NCBI GenBank assembly: GCA_022592445.1 | Contig: JABYQR010000201.1 | Location: forward strand, 19,102 to 83,101 | Length of the DNA stretch: 64,000 nt | Source: Cytidiella melzeri | Lineage: Eukaryota; Basidiomycota; Agaricomycetes; Polyporales; Irpicaceae | Direction of reading: 5' to 3' | Part shown: positions 45,383 through 57,429 of the stretch, one piece after another | Layout of the letters: every line of letters starts with the position of its first letter | Position numbering within the stretch: position 1 is the first letter of the stretch | Position numbers and translations under genes: made by a program | The notes under the pieces: model-generated | What the model was told of the DNA's origin: nothing | Database searches by the model: none | What the model saw: the letters and a program-made list of their open reading frames with translations, nothing else

Positions 45383-47728
45383 GGCAAAAGGGCGGTTTGG
45401 ATGGTCGGGAGTAAGTGAGGCTGCGCTCAGGAGTCGGCAGTGAACGTGACGACGACGTCACGTGGGAGATGTCATACGAGTACGACTCATACGTGGTCGG
45501 ATCAGCGCCACAAAGCCCGACATGTCCTATACTGTAGCAGGTTCGCCACGTATGTCGCCGCCGACTCTACGCTTGACCGACTTACTACCTCGCGGCACAT
45601 TGCGTTAGCCCTCTAACAGGCTCGGAAAAATAGCTGAGGGCGGCGAGACACAGTCATAATGAACTCTAACTCTGTCGCTCAATGTGTCTAGATATACTTT
45701 GGAGATTATTTTACAGTTCAATACGGCACTACTACTAACTTAGCTCGGTCCGTGCGGCAGTTTCGGTCGTTGCTCCAAGATCTTTGCAATATATCTGCTT
45801 ACTTGTGTGAACCTCCTCCCAGTGGTATAATGCTCGCTGATGTTACAGACCAATAGCGACGCAGCACGCACCTACTACTAGAATGTTAATAGTAACTCCC
45901 GCGAAGAAGCACGTACTGTTTGGGTACGCGACTATGCAACTATTCGTCCTCTGGAAGTAATCCAAGTTGTATTTATGACAAATGACATATAGCAAAGTGA
46001 ATAGATGGACTGGTACACCCAAATACGGTGACTCGAGACTGCGCGACGCCATGCGTTCCTCCGTGGTGACACAAGAACAACTGCACGATAGTGTATAGCC
46101 TCTCCCGGCAATCAGGCAATGTGGGTGCGCCGACTAAAAGTAGCACCGAGAGGTGCGAACGACTGTACGAGGATACAGTATGCCCTACTTAGTACTCCAA
46201 AGGCCCGAGATGGTGGTTGCAGGACGCGAGCCATGCGGCTGACGTCCGTGGGCTCCGTGTCACACTCAGCCGAATTGTGCGTTTCGGTTTCAGGTAAAGC
46301 TAACGATAACTTTGTTGGAGAACTTGTTTTCTTTATACTGTGGACTTTTTTCCATTGCTATCTGGTATGAAAGATCCTGCGTGGTCTCGATGATACGTGT
46401 TCACTGCGTGGTTACCCGCCTCGTTTTGTCTCTATGGCAAGAGCACCACACCAAATCTGACGGGATATAGTGATGTAAGGTACGTTGCCGTGAAGTGCGC
46501 GTACCACGGGTTCATGTCACTGATGCTTGTAACGATGTGAGACTGTACGCAACTGTTGTCCTACATGTTGTGCTGCGGTAGCCGGACGCCGATGCTTCTT
46601 TTGTCATAAACCTCTGTGCGAACGGGGGAACCTTTGCGGGTTGCCTTTGCGTCGGAAGCTTAGATCCAGTGTACTTGTGATAGGCATGTCTGACAGTCCG
46701 AGGGAAATACGACTCACGCTGAAGGGTGACAGCGGCACACACTCCGATTGGGAACGCACAAGCAGCTGGAAAGTGTGCCGAACGGACTTCGACGAAAGGA
46801 GACCATCTTTAGGAGAAATCGAAGATGAGGCTTGACATTAGAACAATAGACCTACAAGTTTGATTCTTTTGTAAGCCGGCTTGAATCACTTAAGAAAGCA
46901 CTGAATGTGTATGTACAAAAAAGCTTCAGCTTGGTACTCCGTATATTGTCAGAGCAGGTGCATGAATAAACATTGCAACAGGTACCGATCGCCGGTGAAC
47001 GGAGAGGGTTATCAAATCGATACCAAGATTCTGATGCATACACACAATTGTCAGACCAGGACCGCGGTTTGGGAGGTCTCTTGCCTAAAGGGTCATCGAC
47101 CGGTCATCTCCGGCACCCTTCTTTCCCCAGCCCGTGGGCATGGCTGTGGCCTCATTGGCTCGCACGCTTTAATGACACGAGGGACAACCCAAGAGTTGCT
47201 GCAAAGAGGGGAGTTATCGTCTCGGTCTGAGAGGATGAGTTACCGCGCGAGGAGCATGAATACCTTTAACATGCAGTAGCAATCAGCCTCCATTTCGCGT
47301 CAGGCGTGGGAATGGCGGTGCATGGGCGTGAAAACAGGAGACAAACGGACGCACATTCCTACGTGTTTTGTTGTTGGTGTTAGCGCTGCTCCGAGACCAA
47401 GGACTTGGGCCGCCAGTTCCCGAGGATCCGGGTCGGCACATGACGAGGCATGAGAGCCCTGATTGGCTAGATATGGCTAGCAGGCGCCGGATAGCCGGAA
47501 ACGGGAGATTATGAGTCTGCACACAGACGCTGGCACGTGGACCGCCACAACAGAATCTCTAAATCCTTGCACTCAACGCTCACCTCCTCTCTCCTCGACG
47601 CTGCTCGACACAGCGACGAAACCCATCCCTTTCTGCGACGCCTGCGACGCGTCAATCTACACAAAGTACTCGTGCAGCTCAAACCCAGAGAGCGACGCGC
47701 GCATACAAGGGCGTGAGGTCTAGCAGAC
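45383..47728. other. Long intergenic region between AKR1 and velvet genes (divergent)
   Basis: About 2.3 kb without a supported gene. The two flanking genes are divergent, so both promoters lie here. Short frames on both strands have no coherent composition, and no repeat was recognised. The length could reflect a large regulatory region or long 5' leader for the velvet gene, but nothing in the sequence proves this. Confidence 0.45.
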
Positions 47729-50700
47729 ATGGAGGAGGAACAACAGCACCAGTTCATCCATGCCACGCTGCCATCTGAGCACTATGACCGGGAAAATCTG
47801 TGAGTCTCCATCGTCCATCCCTGCTTCGTTTTCTGTGTGCTCTCGACCACGCCCCTGTTTGCACTACAAATTGGAATCCTGGAACTAGGGCGAGGTAGAG
47901 GAGAGATCTCTGGTTCCGTCGCAAGAAATGATTCCGTCCACGTTAGATGTACCGAAACAACGACACCGAGCACGAGCACGAGTCGTACACACCGCTTTGT
48001 GTGGTGGTCTATTTTGGTCTTGCCTCGTATCCTTAACTTCGGTCACACTCCCACACGTACCGACCCTCTGGACCTGTCCAATGAGCGTTTCCTGCCGTTG
48101 TCGTTCCCCTTTCCCTCGTCCGTGGTTTATATGGTCCTCTTCTACCTGCTCCTGCCTCCTCATCTTCCTCTGCATATATCTGTACGTGTAACTAACTATT
48201 ATTCCCGTCGTGCGCCATTCACCGAACCCCTGGACCACGAACTACTCCGAATTTTCTTTCACCGTCGCTTGCATAACTGCAAACATACCTGAAACATTTG
48301 TCAACGGTGGAAATATTTTTCTGCCTTCATCGGAATGCCGCGATCTTTCGACACCAGGGAGTACGAACTCATCGTCCGGCAAGAACCAAAGCAGGCTAGG
48401 ATGTGCGGTGTAGGCGGTAAAGGTTCTTTTCCTCCATCTCATATTTGAACATGCCCACACCCCACTTTCTTGTGCATCGCACGCCGCAGCCTTTTGAACC
48501 AATCCGCCACTTCGATTTCTATGGCCTACGAACGTGATGCTGACTTTCGCGTTCACAGCCGACCGACGCCCAATCGATCCTCCGCCTATCGTACAGCTAC
48601 GAGTAATCGACCATAGTCAGCGTAGATCAGGGTCGGCAAGTAAGGAAGGAGATGATGCAGGCTCAAGAGCCAGTTCACCAGGTATGTATCATCAGAAATC
48701 TCCGCTCAATTTGTTCATCACAAGCGATGGCACAGAAGCAGGCCACTCTTCTTCATCGTCCTCTTCATTCCTACAAAACCCGTACTACTTCATGTTCGCG
48801 TCACTCGCGAAACCAGACGAAGACATCGAGCTGCATTGGCTCAAAGATGGGAAAACCCGCTGTACCACCGGCTCAGTTGTTTCCTCGCTCTATCATTTAA
48901 AGGACTCTGAAAATTCGAACGAGGACGCGGGTTTCTTTGTGTTCCCGGATCTGAGTGTCCGCACAGAAGGCAGTTATAGGCTCAAACTCAGTCTTTTTGA
49001 AGTGGTTGGGTGCGCCCTTATCTTCTACCTACACGCTATCAACTTACAATTATCTCAATCAGTTCGAATGTGTACCACTGCCGGTCTATATTCTCAGCTC
49101 CTTTTTACGTGTATACAGCGAAAAAGTTCCCGGGCATGGAAGAGTCGACGCCGTTGTCATGCTCGCTCGCAGACCAGGGTATCAAAATCCGCATACGCAA
49201 GGACATACGCGTACGCAAAAAAGCTGGTCCGTCGGACGGACCGACGCCTATGCCTATACCGCTACCTATGCCTGTTCCGCTACCGATGCCCGTTTCGTCA
49301 AATGGTCAGTCTCAAGCATGACTGGTAGTAGAGTGTACTGATAATTGTTGGTAGCCAACTCAAGCTCCAACATGCCGACATCTATGGTGTTTCCGAGCAG
49401 CTCAGGTCCTCCTGTCAGGCTTGATCCCGTTGAAGTTGACGAACAGGATGCAGATGGGGGACGTGGTCGGAACAGGAACTCGGAGCGTGATCAGGACCGC
49501 GAACGTGAACGTGAAGAGGAAGAGCGGCAGCGAGAAAAGGATCGCGAGCACGAACATGAACGCGAGAAGGAGAGGGATAGACGGAGGCCCAGTGCAAGTG
49601 ATAAAAAAACAAGTATGCGACGAGACTCTGCTAGCATGGGTCTCGGCGGGAGTGAGAGGAGTGCGAAGAGGATGAGAGGGGAAGACTCGTACGGTGAGCT
49701 TCCGGAGCCCACTCTCCCTCCACAATCCCACCAGCAGCATCCTCAAAGTGGGAGTCCGGTCACTGTCGCTCCTCCGCCCGCACCTGTTCATTCATCGGGC
49801 TGGGCTGGATCCATCGATCCAGCACTGGGTGCGCCTCCGCCTGCACCTGTTGTTGCTGGCCCTTCTGCCCCTGCACCCCCGCCGTCTGCTCCAATAGAAC
49901 ATCAGCAACCTCCCCCTCACTATGCGCCTCCATCAGCTCCTTACGACCATCGTTACGCACCCGCGCCCGCTCCATATCACTATGAGCATGCTCCTCCACC
50001 AGGCCATCAACCTCCCCCGCCTCAGCACTACGGGCATCCACCGCCTCATTATGGACACCCGCCTCCGCCTCCTTCGTATGCTTATCCTCCTCCGACACAG
50101 TGGCAAGGACAAGCGCAGTCGTATCAGCAGGACCCGTACGCCCATGCGTATGCACCTCCTCAAGCTCATGGACCTCCTCACCACCATGCACCGCCTCATC
50201 ATGCACCACCACCACGGTACGATTACCCTGGTGCCTACCAGCAACCTCAGCCCCAGGCATATTCGAGCTACTACGAGCATCACCCTCCTCCACCACCACA
50301 TGCTCCTTACCCTCCGCGCTCACCACCGTCTCTCAATTACGACTATGCGCCGCCGGGTACTGCGCCCCCGCCAGGTAGTCAGGCGCCACCGTACAGACCT
50401 GAAGATGCCAGGCAGGCAGGTAATCCGGCAGCTCGACCCACTACAACACCCGGAGCGTACCCGTACCCCATACCCGCCGCTCAGGGCCCTCCGCACTACG
50501 CCAGTAGCGCGTATCCGCCTCCACCCCCTCCCGGACCCAGCTCAGCCGTTCCGACACACTATGCCTCTGCATCTCACCACCCATCCACGCATGCTATGCC
50601 ACCTCCGCCTCAGCACCAGCAGCACAGCCGAGCAACTCACGCAACGCACAGTCATTACCAGCTGAGTTCAACTCCAGGTCAGACAAGTCATCAGGCGTCT

Positions 50701-51111
50701 GGGTACAGCGGGTATCCGGTGCCTCCGCCCCCTCCTTCTGGTTCCACAACGGGTAACGAGGCTGTGTCGGTCAGTCCGAGTGTGGACACGACGACGGCGA
50801 CGAGCGCTGCTACGGGCGGCGGTGGAGGAGGAGGAGCAAATGGCGCTGGTGGGGGTGGGGGTGGTGGGGCGTGGGGGACGCCGTTTGCTGCGCCGCCTCT
50901 GCATTCTGCGACGTGGGGTCCGGTGGCGATGGCGGGTGGGAACGATACGTATGGAGGTTCGTATTCGGGGGGAGGAGGGCAGCAGGGGAGGATCCAGCTT
51001 GCGCCGTTGAGGACGTCGCCTGCGGCTGCGAGTCCGAGTGGGGCGGAGAGAGGAGGTGGTGGGAAGAAGAATCCGTTGAAGATTGGCAATATCATTTCGG
51101 ACGAGAGTTGA
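47729..51111 (+). CDS. velB: Velvet-domain developmental regulator, VelB type, with long disordered tail, five exons
   Basis: Velvet proteins are fungal transcription factors that link sexual development and secondary metabolism; VelB pairs with VeA or VosA. Exons 47729-47799, 48358-48422, 48559-49009, 49063-49304 and 49355-51111 join in frame to 861 residues. The velvet domain spans roughly residues 24-255: [98 protein letters not shown] and [16 protein letters not shown]. The insertion before QNPYYFM and the [13 protein letters not shown] end of the domain point to VelB. The C-terminal ~580 residues are low complexity: an Arg/Glu/Asp-rich stretch with RSAKRMRG, then a Pro/His/Tyr-rich region and Gly runs. 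The first intron is 558 bases, unusually long here. VelB assignment rests on remembered family features. Confidence 0.9.
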
Positions 51112-51701
51112 GAGGGGGAGAGGGAGGAGGAGGAGGAGGTTGTCGAATGGGTTATATTTCGTTTTATTCTTTTTGCTCTTGTTGCTTGTTTCGGTCGTTC
51201 GCTCACCCGCTTTTTTGCTTCTGTTACACTCACGTTAGAACGGGCAAAACGTGCCCTCGATGTCTCATTAGTAGCAACTGTATCGTTTATTCCCCAATTT
51301 TTCTCCAAGCGGTTTTCTGTTTATTTGAACATACGCTAGCTAGCCTACGCCACTGGCAGAACGGTGTTGCTAGTATGCGACTCGGATCTTAAAACGTAGC
51401 ATGTTGGAGTATTACTTACAGCTATATTCATATCCATGGACATCATGCAAGTATTACTTCTCCATCGACATGATATGTGCGCAGCTGTCGAAGCAGTGTT
51501 GTCTCCCAGTCAGAGAGGACAATCATTGACAATATAAGCACTAGTATTGTGGCTGTGTAGCAGTTATAGCTTTGGCTCGTCGTCGGACGAACGAAACATG
51601 TTTCAGGTAGCGCCGCTAGTTAGGTACAAGTCCGTGGCAAATACCTCTCATCGATCCTCTCAGCTTTTGTTCTCATCAGGGGCTCCGACATATACCCTTT
51701 T
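51112..51701. other. velB 3' flank up to the copia-2 LTR
   Basis: Contains the velB 3' untranslated region (pyrimidine-rich from 51150) and a short intergenic stretch. No gene recognised. Confidence 0.5.
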
Positions 51702-52224
51702 TGTTTGAAATTTACGATTGTAGGGGATGACTAGGAGAGTCAACTAACTCTGGGAGTAAGTGTCTTGTTATTTCTCTGCTCTCTAGGAGCGGTATATATA
51801 CATGTCTGTAACTAGATTACTAATGCTACAGTAATGTCATATGAGTAAGGATTGGTAAGGATTGGTAATCCTATAAGTAATGATTGGTAATGCACAGTCC
51901 TGCTTGCTAATACTACTGAATAGAGAATGTAAGCGATGACTGAGCATCCTACATAACTGAATGGTGCTGACTGAGCCTTTAGTAAGCTCAATACATTTGG
52001 TATATGAAATATGAGTCATGCAGAAGCCTCATGGTACTTCTGCTATTCAGTCATGGAAACTACTGGAACACAATGCCATATGGTGCAAGTATCGCATTGT
52101 GTGTGACCATAAGGATGGTGGAATCACATGCTATGTACTATCTGATCTTATCTATCTACATATCTAATCTACATTGTCCATAGATCTGATGTCCGATAAT
52201 CAGCGATACAATCTCGCTTTGACA
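51702..52224 (-). repeat. copia-2 3' LTR (family A, copy 2)
   Basis: 523 bases, TG..CA ends; similar throughout to 60436-60954 and to the solo LTR at 21282-22579 after removing its nested insertion. Confidence 0.9.
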
Positions 52225-52281
52225 CTCCCACTTGATGCCAACATCATTTTGCTTTGAGCTACTTTGAATGACAGCATCTCG

Positions 52282-54938
52282 TCAGGGTGCAGTGAAGTTC
52301 ACTAGTCCAAGACTCCCACTGAATTTAGACTGTTTCTGAAATGCCAATGACTTGGTCATTATATCAGCAACTTGGTCTTCAGTTGGGATGGCATATAGTT
52401 CTGCCTTTTTGTCTTCATTAATGAACTCGCGAACATAGTGGTAACAAATGTCAATGTGCTTTGAACGAGCTTCAATCTTTGGATTCTTTGTGAAGAAGAT
52501 GGCACCGTGGTTGTCGCAATAGATCGTAGTGGGACCTCTTGGTGACATATCCAATTCTGTAAGCATAGTACGTATCCAAGCACACTGCCTCGCTGTGTCG
52601 CATAATGCCATGTACTCTGCTTCCATTGAAGAGAGTGCTACGGTCTTCTGTTTCCTCGAGACCCATGACACTGCGCCTTTGGCCAGAAGGAATGCATAGC
52701 CAGTAGTGGAGTGTCTGTCGTCTTTGTTCTCAGCCCAGTCTGCGTCTGAGTACCCAACTAGTCCAGATTGGCTGCGTCCATCATACTTGATAGCATATGA
52801 CTGAGTACCAAGTAGATAACGGAGTATGTACTTCGCAGCATTCATATGGATCTGAGTGGGATTTGACATATACTGAGAAAGACGTATGACAGCATATGAA
52901 ATGTCGGGACGAGTACCAATCATAACATATATGAGTGTACCAATCAAGGCTTGATATGAACTCCTAAGCTCATGTTCCGCTGTATAGTCGGAATCTGCTT
53001 TACAAAGTTCTAGTCCAGATGGTAAAGGTGTACGGGCAGGATTAGCATTGATCATTAGAAAACGTTTAAGAGCATCTTCAATGTACGACCCTTGAGAAAG
53101 GTAGAGTGTACGCTCTTTACAATTTCTATGCACTTGCATGCCTAGGATTAGCTTTGCTTCTCCTAAGTCATGCATCTCATATTGATTCATGAGATTTGTT
53201 TTGAGTGCTTTGATCCCAGCTCTATCGTTGCCAATAGGAAATATATCATCAACATAGAGGATAAGCATCAAAGTCCCCCCTTGTTGGTGATATATGTATA
53301 CACCAGCATCGGACTCAATACGTTCAAAGCCTAAAGCTACAAGCGTATTGTGTACATTGATATTCCAAGTTCGTGAAGCTTGTTTAAGTCCATAAATGGC
53401 TTTCTTAAGCAAACAAACATGGTTCTCTTTTCCCTTCTCTACGAAACCTTCTGGTTGTTCCATATAGATTTCCTCATCCAGTTCGCCATACAGGAATGCT
53501 GTTTTTACGTCCAGTGCCTCGATTTCCCAATTCTCGAGTGCAGCTATAGCTAGTAGCGTGCGGATGGACTCAAAATGTGCGACTGGTGAGAAGGTTTCTT
53601 GATAATCGATTCCTTCAACTTGCGTGAAGCCTTTTGCTACAAGACGTGCTTTGTAACGACCATCAGATTTGACTGCAAAGACCCATTTGCATTTGACTAT
53701 TTTTCGTGAAGGGTCTGGTTGTTTAACAAGCTTCCAAGTGCCATTCTTCATTTGAGAGGCAATTTCGTCTTGTGCAGCAGCATACCATAAATCTCTATTG
53801 TCACTTTTCATCGCTTGTTTCCAAGTCTGAGGAAATTCGTTCATTGCGAACGCCGTGACATATGAAGACAATATATGTTCTAGAGATTCAGATTGACCCT
53901 CCGATTGACTTGGTAGATCAGATGGGAGATCAATGTTCGATTCCTCCGGTGTCAAAGGTAATCTAGAAGATCCAGGTACTGGATTAGACGCTGTATGTCT
54001 TACTGGTCCAGGTACTGCTGGCTTTGTTGATTCTCTCCATTTAGCCGTTTGCTCCTTTTGTCGCTTTTCAACACCCTTATCGCGTGCAACTGCCTGTTCA
54101 TTACGCTTCACTTCGTCGACTGGATTAAAGCCAAGCGAAGGATTCTTTCCAGCAGTTGACCTCTTTGGTCGAGACGGTGGTTACTGCTGTACTGGTTGAC
54201 GTGCGTTTGAACGTGAAGGCTGAGGCAGTGCTTGCTGCGGTCTACTGACTGGTGTGCCGCGGGTATTACGACTGGGTGCTCTCGGCTGAGATACAGGCTG
54301 CTGAGGAGGATTCTGCGGTTCTTGTTGTCTTGGATGATTATCATCTCTATCATCAAGCTCATTGTGACCAGCATCATCGTCCTCATCAACAAAAGGTAAA
54401 TCGATATCATGTAGAGGTTGTGAATTATCGTCGGATTGGGGTTGTTTGGAAAGAGAAGTATCAAGATCAGTACGATATGGGAAAGTATTCTCGTCAAACT
54501 TTACGTCGGTCGCTAAGACTATCCGTTGTTTATCCCAGAACCGGTAATCCTTGAGACCAGGTTCATATCCAACAAATATCATAGGAGCTGCCTTGGCAGA
54601 CAGCTTGTTCTGACACATTCCTTGTGTATAAAGACGTATGCGCGACATCCAAATACACGAAGGCGAGAAATATCAGGTTTTTCACCCAAAAATTTCTCAA
54701 TAGGTGTGTGCCAATTAAGACGCTGACTTGGTAGGCGGTTATAAACGTATACGGCAGCCTCGCATGACAACTTCCAAAAGCCGTTAGAAAGACCAGCGTG
54801 GTGACGCATGGCTTCTGCTTTATAAACAATTGTCTGCTGCCATCGTTCCGCTCTACCATTCTGCTGATGTGAATAAGGCGTGGATGTCTGACGTTCTATA
54901 CCATACTGATGTAGGTATTTAGTGAACTCATCATTCAA
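52282..54938 (-). pseudogene. copia-2 pol: integrase C-terminus, reverse transcriptase, RNase H
   Basis: A 609-codon open frame (54111-52282) carries the copia reverse transcriptase: KCKWVFAVKSDGRYKARLVA, LDVKTAFLYGELDEEIYMEQ, and the catalytic LILYVDDIFPIG. RNase H follows with SSMEAEYMALCDTARQ and KHIDICYHYVREFI. Upstream frames at 54181-54648 and 54579-54938 hold the integrase end (TPYSHQQNGRAERWQQTIV, NRLPSQRLNWHTPIEKFLG, FVGYEPGLKDYRFWD). At least two frame changes separate them (near 54110-54190 and 54610). The RT/RNase H part remains long and open. Confidence 0.9.
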
Positions 54939-56682
54939 GAACTCTGTACCCTATCACTGTGAAACTTCTTCATCTTTTGACCAGTCTGGTTTTCCGCCCA
55001 TGTTTTCCATCTCTTAAACTCAGATAATGCTTGGTTTTTATGCTTGAGGTAACATTGTTCCCCCATACCAGTAGCATGTCCAAGAGAGTCATGGCATACT
55101 TATAACCATCAATCGAAAGCAAGGAAATTCAACTAAGTCCGAGTGAACCAGTTCTAGTGGCTCCTTGGCTCGTGATAAAGAGGGTGGTTTTGGAAGTTGC
55201 TTTCCTCGACCAAGTTCACATCCGTGGCATGGAGCAGTTGAGGACGAACAGAGATACGCTCAGGTAATCCCTTAGTCCTTTGTGAAGATTCTCAACAATG
55301 CGCTTCCACGGATGTCCAGCCTATTATGCCACAACAGATAATTATCAGAGGTCTTTATGGCTGCTACTGTCTCTTGTCGTTTTACTATGCGCGCATTTAT
55401 GTGTACATGCCTGCGTCGTCACAGTTTCCATACAGGAAATCTTTGCCCTTGTGTTGTATAGTCCAGCCTTTGCTGTGATCTGACTTGTATAGCCATTGGC
55501 CAAAGCCTTACAAGGTGCAAAGAATCGAGTAACTGCGTCTGGGATATAAAGAAGTTTGAAGGGTGGCACGGCTTACTACACCATTTTTGAGCGTTGAGTC
55601 AATAATCACAGTCCCCCTTCCCAATATCTGAAGTGACATTTTCCTTCCTGCAACCGAACAGAATCCGGGTTTTACTGCAGCGGATATTGTACAAAGTCAG
55701 AATATTGGTTAGTGATATGGCTACTGCGCCACTGTCAATAAGCCATTGGACAGTATCACGCTGTGCGAGGAATAGAGTGAACCAGTGATCATTTTGAAAG
55801 ACTCATTCTCAAATACAGGCATAGTTTCTACGTTAACACTTTGAACTTGTGCTTTTCCTTTCCCTTCTGATCCTTTTTCCCATTCTTGTTGTCCTGTTTC
55901 TTCTTGTTCTGCTGCTGATTGTTCTGCGCTCCAGACACTTGTTCTTCCGAGTATTGTTGTTGGACGGTTTAGTGTCCCAGTGTTCCTCGGTAGATGATTG
56001 GTCTTGCCACATCTGTCACACCTCTTTGAACCTTTATTGAATCCTTGACTTGAGTTATCCTTGAAGAGAGTGCCTACTTTTTAGAAAGACACCTAGTTTC
56101 CTGGCTTCAATCTTAGGAATGATGTTACTCAAAGTCAAGTTCTTCAGGTCATCGATAGTGCTGATGTATGCGGATAAAGCAAATCATATGAAGAGGAAGT
56201 TTTCCCAGCAACAGGAAAGCCTTCATTTTGTCGTCAAGAGTGAGACCAGCAGTAGCGACATCTTTGATCATGGTCTGTACTTTTCATCTGAGGACGTATT
56301 TCTTGATTTTCATCAAAGACCAGGTTGTTCAATTTCTTGAATGCAACCATGCTCTCGAGTAGTTGGACTTTTCGTACTCTTTCTTCATGGTGTCCCAGAT
56401 GTACTTGCATCAGTGATCTGATTGTCGTCAAGTTTGGACTTGATAATATCGAAAGAAATCTTTGACAAGAGGTATCCAGCCGCTGTATATTCAACGTCTT
56501 CCATTTAGCAATCACTGCTGCATCAGCAGGAGAGCCTGGTTCCGTGCTAGCTCCAGTGACAATGTCCCAACCATCAATGAACATCAGAGTGGCCTGCATA
56601 GCCATCTTCCATTCTGATAGTTATTGCCTTTAAGAACTGGTTTGTCATCCTTTGCTAGCTTCTGGATTTCGTTGGAACTCAT
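54939..56682 (-). pseudogene. copia-2 gag and integrase N-terminal region, heavily broken
   Basis: The Gag start is visible at about 56682 on the minus strand (MSSNEIQKLAKDDKPVLKGN). A UBN2-like Gag section follows (WKTLNIQRLDTSCQRFLSIL, then VRKVQLLESMVAFKKLNNLV, 56234-56605). From 56200 to 54940 only short frames remain, with many stops and shifts where Gag knuckle, protease and integrase should be. Confidence 0.7.
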
Positions 56683-57429
56683 GGTAAGAAGAAGTATAAA
56701 TATCAAACTCCTCTCCGTGGAATCTACTATAGTATTCGTTGATCAACAGGGGTATTTCTGGTAGAAGCGGTTCAAGAGCGTTGTCCTCGACTCACTATCT
56801 TTGTCTAGAAGATGTTCTACTTCAGAATCAGATTCTGATGCAGATTGATTGTATCTGGTATGTCTACCTTTGATCAACGTGGCGGAGATTCGATTAACGT
56901 AGACGCTGATGAAACTGCAACTGCTGTGATTGCGGATATAGATTCTTCTTCTCCGGTTTGAGGTTCCGGAGATGGTGAGGGTGGAGTTGAAGTGTTGTCA
57001 ACAATAAGATCCCAATCAAGATGCGTTCTTCTCCAATATTCTCTGGATTGATTTCACCGAGCTGTTTGTTGTTAGGAACAATGTATTGTCCTTTAGAGTA
57101 TACGGCAACTGGTTGGTGTCTTCAAATAATCAACTCTGTCTTGTCAAATAGATGATATGGACAAGTTGAGTGACACAAGACGAGAGATATTGTTCGAGAA
57201 GACAAAAGATGTATGCACTTGTTCATGGTATCGAAGAAGTGATATTGATGTTTACAACGCAATGCCAGATTTTTACAAGTTTATCTACAGGAAACATAAG
57301 ACATGTTACTAACAATTTGACAAGACGGCAGAGACAAAGGAAAGGTGGTACAAAAGTACACAAGTACAAATACAGAAACTTGTTGAAAGTGAGCGTGTAC
57401 AAATGTACAAATACACATTGCAATATTTT

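Noticed and set aside
49402..50326. Long antisense and alternate-frame ORFs across the velB tail
   Set aside because: They mirror the low-complexity Pro/His/Tyr codons of the real exon and have no independent promoter or splice support.
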